DNA of 10,493 nucleotides from JALOAT01 sp050179875 (GTDB lineage: Bacteria; Pseudomonadota; Gammaproteobacteria; Thiohalomonadales; Thiohalomonadaceae), in assembly GCA_050179875.1 (NCBI GenBank), contig JBFXES010000102.1:1-10493 (forward strand), read 5' to 3'. Positions 6,932 through 10,493 of the stretch are shown piece after piece. The notes under the pieces were generated by a model. The model was not told the origin of the DNA. It made no database searches and was given only the letters and a program-made list of their open reading frames with translations. Position 1 is the stretch's first letter. The number at the start of each line of letters is the position of its first letter. The position numbers were made by a program, and so were the translations under genes.

Positions 6932-7504
6932 TCAGCCGGCCAGGCGCGCCAGGTCGCGCAGCGGGGGCATGATGAGCATGAGCAGCACCTGCAGGCCGAT
7001 GATGGCCACCAGCGGCGACAGGTCGAAGCCCGACACCGGCGGCACGAGGCGGCGTACGGGACGCAGGATGGGCTCGTTCAGGCTGTGCAGGGCGTCGGTC
7101 ACCGGGTTGTAGCGACCCGGATTCACCCAGCTCAGGATGGCCTGGATGAGGATGGCGAAGATGAACACATAGATGGTGAGTTCCACCAGCTCGGCCACGG
7201 ACAGCAGGAACAGGCTGCCCGCGCCCAGGGTGAAGCCGCGCAGCGCGGCGACCAGGGCGAGGGAGAGCATCTGCAGGACCAGCATCAGCACCACGGCGGC
7301 CAGGTCCAGGCCCCACAGCCCCGGGATGAAGCGGCGCAGCGGCTTCAGGGCCGGGTTGGTGATCTTCACCAGGAATTGCGAGACGGGGTTGTAGAAGTTG
7401 GCCCGTGCCCATTGCAGCAGGAAGCGCAGCAGGACGGCCAGGATGTACAGCTGGAACAGCGTGCTGATGAGAAAGGCCAGCGGGGTCGCCAGGTAATCGC
7501 TCAT
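6932..7504 (-). CDS. yggT: YggT family membrane protein
   Basis: 190 aa, with about four hydrophobic segments and two tandem YGGT repeats. Repeat one carries NFYNPVSQFLVKITNPALKP and RRFIP. Repeat two carries RYNPVTDALHSLNEPILRP and RRLVP; each is followed by a G-(L/F)-D-L motif and a hydrophobic helix. The family is an integral inner-membrane protein, linked by reports in E. coli and plastid relatives to osmotic stress and membrane or nucleoid organisation; its biochemistry is unsettled. ATG at 7504 overlaps the proC stop by 4 bp (ATGA) and has GGAGG (7511-7515) 6 nt upstream inside proC, which fixes the start. The frame stays open upstream, but that part lies antiphase within proC and is not real. 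Confidence 0.92.
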   Translation of the reverse strand: MSDYLATPLAFLISTLFQLYILAVLLRFLLQWARANFYNPVSQFLVKITNPALKPLRRFIPGLWGLDLAAVVLMLVLQMLSLALVAALRGFTLGAGSLFLLSVAELVELTIYVFIFAILIQAILSWVNPGRYNPVTDALHSLNEPILRPVRRLVPPVSGFDLSPLVAIIGLQVLLMLIMPPLRDLARLAG

Positions 7505-8331
7505 GCCTGGCCTCCGAGCAGCCTCGCCAGTTCCTCGGAGCGGTCGCTCGCGGCCTGCAACGCGCGGCGGAACACGCGGCGCAGATCGCCTTCCTCCAGC
7601 ACCCGGATGGCCTGTTCCGTGGTGCCGCCGGGCGAGGTCACGCGGCGCCGCAGGGTGGCCGCGTCGTCCGACGATTCCAGCGCCATCTTGGCCGCACCGA
7701 ATGCGGTCTGCAGGGTGAGCAGGCGCGCCGTGGCAGGACTCAGGCCCAGCTCCTGGGCCGCGGCCTCCAGCGCCTCCATCACCAGGAAGAAATAGGCCGG
7801 CCCGCTGCCCGAGAGGGCAGTGACCGCGTCCATCTGCTCCTCGCGCTCCAGCCACAGGGCGATGCCCACGGCGCGCATGATGCCTTCGGCCAGTTCCCGC
7901 TGCGCCTGGCTGACGCGTTCGTTGGCGATCAGGGCGGTGGCGCCGCACTGCACCATCGCGGGGGTGTTCGGCATGGTGCGCACGATGGCAGGCTTGCCGC
8001 CCAGCCAGCGTTCCATGTCGGCCAGCCGGATGCCTGCGGCGATGGACACCACCAGCGGATTGCGCTCGCGCACCGCCGGTGCGATGGCCTGGCAGACCTC
8101 CGCCAGCACCTGGGGCTTGACCGCCAGCACCACCACGTCCGAGGCGCGCACCAGCGCCTCGTTGTCTTCCATGGTCTGCACGCCGAAGCTCTCGGCGAGG
8201 CGGCTGCGCTGCTGCGGGTCGGGTTCCGAGACGCGGATGGTCGCCGGGTCTTTCCGATCGGCCACCAGGCCGCCAATGAGGCTGCGGGCCATGTTGCCGC
8301 CGCCGATGAATCCGATGATCGAGGCTTTCAT
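7501..8331 (-). CDS. proC: Pyrroline-5-carboxylate reductase
   Basis: 276 aa, full length. It catalyses the last step of proline synthesis, the NAD(P)H-dependent reduction of 1-pyrroline-5-carboxylate. The Rossmann loop is FIGGGNMA (8-15), with VKPQ at 71-74 and MPNTP at 120-124. The dimerising, substrate-binding C-terminal domain has ALSGSGPAYFF (172-182) and VTSPGGTTEQAI (231-242), the P5CR signature. All expected motifs are intact. ATG at 8331 is the family start directly before the Rossmann strand; no good Shine-Dalgarno is visible upstream. It overlaps yggT by 4 bp downstream. Upstream, a 222-bp gap with a nested palindromic repeat separates it from yggS, so its expression could differ from that of yggS. 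Confidence 0.95.
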   Translation of the reverse strand: MKASIIGFIGGGNMARSLIGGLVADRKDPATIRVSEPDPQQRSRLAESFGVQTMEDNEALVRASDVVVLAVKPQVLAEVCQAIAPAVRERNPLVVSIAAGIRLADMERWLGGKPAIVRTMPNTPAMVQCGATALIANERVSQAQRELAEGIMRAVGIALWLEREEQMDAVTALSGSGPAYFFLVMEALEAAAQELGLSPATARLLTLQTAFGAAKMALESSDDAATLRRRVTSPGGTTEQAIRVLEEGDLRRVFRRALQAASDRSEELARLLGGQA

Positions 8332-8394
8332 TGTGTCTGGATGTGGGTTAGGCCGGCTAAAGCATAACGGCTGTCTTGCCGGGCTGCCATGTTG

Positions 8395-8421
8395 AAAGCG
8401 TTAACACGGGGGACATGGGGA
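8395..8421 (+). repeat. AACACGGGG repeat, copy A
   Basis: 27 bases beginning AAAGCGTTAACACGGGG match copy B at 10419-10445 with 3 transitions in the 25-base core plus 2 differences at the end. The inner part also pairs with the inverted arm at 8544-8557. Confidence 0.6.
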
Positions 8422-8557
8422 TTTCTTGATCCAGGTAGGAGCGGCCTCAGGCCGCGATGGCGAGCCGCGCGGACACAATCGCGGGCCTGAACACCCCTGC
8501 GGGGCATAAAGCCGCTCCTGCAGTCGGGCAAACATGGAAGAGTTCCCCCGTGTTTAC
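8400..8557. repeat. Nested palindromic element (REP doublet inside an outer inverted repeat)
   Basis: The outer arms are GTTAACACGGGGGA (8400-8413) and its inverse at 8544-8557, pairing 13 of 14 with an 11-bp perfect core. Inside are inverted AGGAGCGGC arms (8437-8445 and 8511-8519) and a further pair, TCAGGCCGCGAT (8447-8458), matching 8478-8490 with one extra base. The left unit begins GTAGGAGCGGC and forms a 6-bp hairpin with loop TCA, typical of RAYT-linked REP units. The right unit is the same with about 20 extra bases that form CCCC-TGC-GGGG (8494-8504). The element fills most of the yggS-proC gap, and the yggS stop codon lies in its right arm. Confidence 0.7.
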
Positions 8558-9270
8558 TCTTTGCCGCCGTAATCACGGGCACCAAAGATGGCGCTGCCCA
8601 CGCGGACCATGGTGGCGCCTTCGGCCACGGCGGCTTCGAGGTCGTCCGACATGCCCATGGACAGGGTGTCGAGGGCGTAGCCCCGGGCGTTGAGCGCGTC
8701 GAAGGCCTCGCGCAGGGCGCGGAGGGGCGGGCGCTGCTGCGCGGGGTCGTCGCTGGGCGCCGGGATGGTCATGAGGCCGCGCAGGCGCAGGCGCGGCAGC
8801 TGCCGCACCGCGGCGGCGAGCGCCGGCAGTTCGGCGAAGCTCACGCCCGACTTGGTGGCCTCGCCGCTGGTGTTCACCTGCAGGCAGATCTGCAGCGGCG
8901 GCAGGTGTTCGGGACGCTGGAGGCTCAGGCGCTCGGCGATCTTCAGGCGATCGATGCCGTGCACCCAGTGGAAATGCTCCGCCACCGCACGGGTCTTGTT
9001 GGATTGCAGCGGCCCGATGAAATGCCATTCCAGCGCCAGGTCGGACAGTGCGGCGATCTTGTCCACCGCCTCCTGCACGTAGCTCTCGCCGAAGCGGGTC
9101 TGTCCCGCCTCTGCGCAGGCGCGCACCATCGCGGCGGGAAAGGTCTTGCTTACTGCGAGCAGCGTCACGGAACCGGCGGGGCGGCCCGCGCCATCCTCCG
9201 CCTCACGTATGCGCCGGCGCACGGCGGCGAGTCGTGCCGCGACGTCATTCATATTGTTTGTCATAGACAT
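8554..9270 (-). CDS. yggS: YggS family pyridoxal phosphate homeostasis protein (PLPBP)
   Basis: 238 aa. It is a monomeric alanine-racemase-fold protein that binds PLP and keeps PLP levels balanced; it has no known catalytic reaction. The PLP lysine is in LLAVSKTFP (K42), followed by FGESYVQEA, WHFIGPLQSNKTR, the strand QVNTSGEATKSG, and SMGMSDDLEAAVAEGATMVRVGSAIFG near the C-terminus, all hallmarks of the family. Possible starts are ATG 9270, 9264 and 9252. The last fits family length best, but none has a Shine-Dalgarno; 9270 is listed as the longest. TATAAC just upstream (9277-9272) could be a -10, which would favour an internal start. The TAA stop (8556-8554) falls inside a repeat arm. The gene is divergent from pilT, a conserved arrangement. 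Confidence 0.93.
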   Translation of the reverse strand: MSMTNNMNDVAARLAAVRRRIREAEDGAGRPAGSVTLLAVSKTFPAAMVRACAEAGQTRFGESYVQEAVDKIAALSDLALEWHFIGPLQSNKTRAVAEHFHWVHGIDRLKIAERLSLQRPEHLPPLQICLQVNTSGEATKSGVSFAELPALAAAVRQLPRLRLRGLMTIPAPSDDPAQQRPPLRALREAFDALNARGYALDTLSMGMSDDLEAAVAEGATMVRVGSAIFGARDYGGKE

Positions 9271-9279
9271 ACGTTATAA

Positions 9280-9317
9280 GTTATCGCTCGCGACCGCGGG
9301 GTAGGGTCACCGATAAC
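9280..9317. promoter_or_regulatory. Inverted repeat in the yggS-pilT divergent gap
   Basis: GTTATCG (9280-9286) and CGATAAC (9311-9317) are a perfect 7-bp inverted pair separated by 24 bases, in the 67-bp region shared by both promoters. They could be an operator or part of the pilT leader. Short arms make chance possible. Confidence 0.3.
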
Positions 9318-9337
9318 AACATCAAGAGTCACCGCCC

Positions 9338-10375
9338 ATGGATATTACCGAACTGCTTGCCTTCGGCGTGAAGAACGGCGCTTCCGACCTGCACCTTTCC
9401 GCCGGCCTTCCCCCCATGATCCGCGTGGACGGCGACGTCAGGCGCATCAATCTGCCGCCGCTCGACCACAAGGCCGTACACACCCTCGTGTACGACATCA
9501 TGAACGACAAGCAGCGCAAGGACTACGAGGAATTCCTCGAGACCGACTTCTCGTTCGAGATAAAGGGCCTCGCGCGCTTCCGCGTGAATGCGTTCAATCA
9601 CCACCGCGGTGCGGGCGCGGTGTTCCGTACCATTCCCTCGAAGATCCTGACGCTCGAACAGCTCAACTGCCCACCCATTTTCAAGACCATCGCCGACAAC
9701 CCGCGCGGCATCGTGCTGGTGACCGGGCCTACCGGTTCCGGCAAGTCGACCACGCTAGCAGCGATGATCGACTACAAGAACGACAACGAGTATGGCCACA
9801 TCCTCACCGTCGAGGACCCCATCGAGTTCGTGCATGAGTCCAAGAAAAGCCTCATCAACCAGCGCGAGGTGCATCGCGACACCCTCGGATTCAACGAAGC
9901 GCTGCGTTCGGCGTTGCGCGAAGACCCTGACGTCATCCTCGTAGGCGAGATGCGCGACCTGGAAACCATCCGCCTGGCCCTCACCGCCGCAGAAACCGGA
10001 CACCTGGTATTCGGCACCCTGCACACCAGCTCCGCGGCCAAGACCATCGACCGTATCATCGACGTGTTCCCGGCGGCGGAAAAGGACATGGTGCGCGCCA
10101 TGCTGTCCGAATCCCTGCGCGCGGTCATCTCCCAGACCTTGCTGAAGAAGAACGGCGGCGGCCGCGTGGCGGCGCACGAGATCATGATCGGCACGCCCGC
10201 CATCCGCAACCTCATCCGCGAAGGCAAGGTGGCGCAGATGTACTCGGCCATCCAGACCGGCCAGAACTACGGCATGCAGACGCTCGACCAGAACCTGCAG
10301 GAACTCGTCCAGCGCGGCGTCGTGACCAAGCAGGAAGCCCGCCTCAAGGCCGCCAACAAGGACGTGTTCAACTGA
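9338..10375 (+). CDS. pilT: Type IV pilus twitching motility ATPase PilT
   Basis: 345 aa, the usual PilT length. It is a hexameric cytoplasmic ATPase that drives pilus retraction at the base of the type IV pilus machine, needed for twitching and DNA uptake. Motifs in order: N-terminal PAS-like domain with ASDLHLSAGLPPMIRVDG (15-32), Walker A GPTGSGKS (130-137), Asp box LTVEDPIE (156-163), Walker B DPDVILVGEMRD (196-207), His box ETGHLVFGTLHT (219-230), and the C-terminal AIRNLIREGK (288-297) that is specific to PilT retraction motors and separates it from PilB. All are intact. ATG 9338 has AAGAG 9 nt upstream. The gene diverges from yggS, as in many gammaproteobacteria. PilU, which often follows, is not recognisable in the remaining 118 bases. 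Confidence 0.97.
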   Translation: MDITELLAFGVKNGASDLHLSAGLPPMIRVDGDVRRINLPPLDHKAVHTLVYDIMNDKQRKDYEEFLETDFSFEIKGLARFRVNAFNHHRGAGAVFRTIPSKILTLEQLNCPPIFKTIADNPRGIVLVTGPTGSGKSTTLAAMIDYKNDNEYGHILTVEDPIEFVHESKKSLINQREVHRDTLGFNEALRSALREDPDVILVGEMRDLETIRLALTAAETGHLVFGTLHTSSAAKTIDRIIDVFPAAEKDMVRAMLSESLRAVISQTLLKKNGGGRVAAHEIMIGTPAIRNLIREGKVAQMYSAIQTGQNYGMQTLDQNLQELVQRGVVTKQEARLKAANKDVFN

Positions 10376-10493
10376 TTGACCATTCAAGTGCGCTACTGAA
10401 CGCAAGCGTATGGAGAGAAAAGCATTAACACGGGGAACACGGGGAAAGGCGAGATCAAGTTAATGCGTGGCGTCCTGAACAGGCATGGGCGTA
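10376..10493. other. Non-coding region after pilT
   Basis: 118 bases to the window edge, without a recognisable gene. It holds copy B of the AACACGGGG repeat and an 8-bp inverted pair around it. An ATG at 10463 opens a frame to the edge (MRGVLNRHGR), which I do not recognise and do not call. Confidence 0.5.
10419..10445 (+). repeat. AACACGGGG repeat, copy B
   Basis: It starts AAAGCATTAACACGGGG, continues AACACGGGGAAA, and is related to copy A at 8395-8421. GCATTAAC (10422-10429) at its left has a perfect inverted partner GTTAATGC at 10459-10466, so this copy could also fold. It lies 44 bases after the pilT stop. Confidence 0.55.

Noticed and set aside
7505..7948. N-terminal extension of the yggT frame
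   Set aside because: The frame is open, but it is out of phase within proC, is Arg/Gly-rich, and a strong ribosome site precedes ATG 7504.
8332..8394. proC promoter with -10 TATGCT
   Set aside because: Only 4 of 6 to consensus, with no usable -35 on the minus strand; too weak to list.
8400..8557. CRISPR array or riboswitch
   Set aside because: There are no regularly spaced direct repeats, and the symmetry is inverted and REP-like. No known riboswitch core was recognised.
10463..10493. Start of pilU or another gene
   Set aside because: Only ten residues are visible, there is no Shine-Dalgarno, and the sequence does not resemble the PilU N-terminus.

Overview
The window is GC-rich, almost fully coding chromosome. 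It looks gammaproteobacterial: pilT is divergent from a yggS-proC-yggT-yggU cluster, a DUF4426 gene is nearby, and there are REP-type palindromes. The genus cannot be told from the sequence; an Ectothiorhodospiraceae/Chromatiales-like or pseudomonad-like lineage is a guess. No phage, insertion sequence, CRISPR array, tRNA or rRNA was seen. No stretch longer than about 220 bases lacks a gene.

Layout. Positions 1-135 hold the C-terminal tail of an M48-type metalloprotease on the + strand. Facing it across a short REP-like hairpin are two minus-strand genes, transcribed in the order MFS/AmpG-like transporter (1744-3195), then a membrane sensor (219-1679). The sensor joins an ethylene-receptor-like three-helix domain, a PAS-like domain, a coiled coil and a degenerate GGDEF domain. 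Diverging from the MFS gene is a small TauE/SafE-type (DsbD_2-like) membrane protein (3269-3964). It converges on a secreted DUF4426 protein (4012-4458), which lies downstream of a large dynamin-like GTPase (4551-6518). Upstream of these on the minus strand is the conserved housekeeping cluster: yggS (PLP homeostasis), proC (proline synthesis), yggT (membrane protein) and yggU/DUF167. ProC and yggT overlap by 4 bp, and yggT and yggU are 1 bp apart. On the + strand, pilT (type IV pilus retraction ATPase, 9338-10375) diverges from yggS.

How the genes relate. yggS, proC, yggT and yggU are probably co-transcribed, but a nested palindromic repeat (8400-8557) sits between yggS and proC and contains the yggS stop codon. 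A related 27-base repeat lies just after pilT. The dynamin-like gene probably has its own extended -10 promoter. The MFS and sensor genes are probably co-transcribed.

No complete new multi-gene system is evident. The most interesting item is the sensor protein. Its membrane domain aligns without gaps to the plant ethylene-receptor copper site (ETR1, recalled from memory), but two key positions are changed. Its GGDEF domain has lost the catalytic signature yet keeps an RxxD motif at I-site spacing, which suggests a c-di-GMP-responsive or structural role rather than synthesis. The nested repeat family is the second most interesting.
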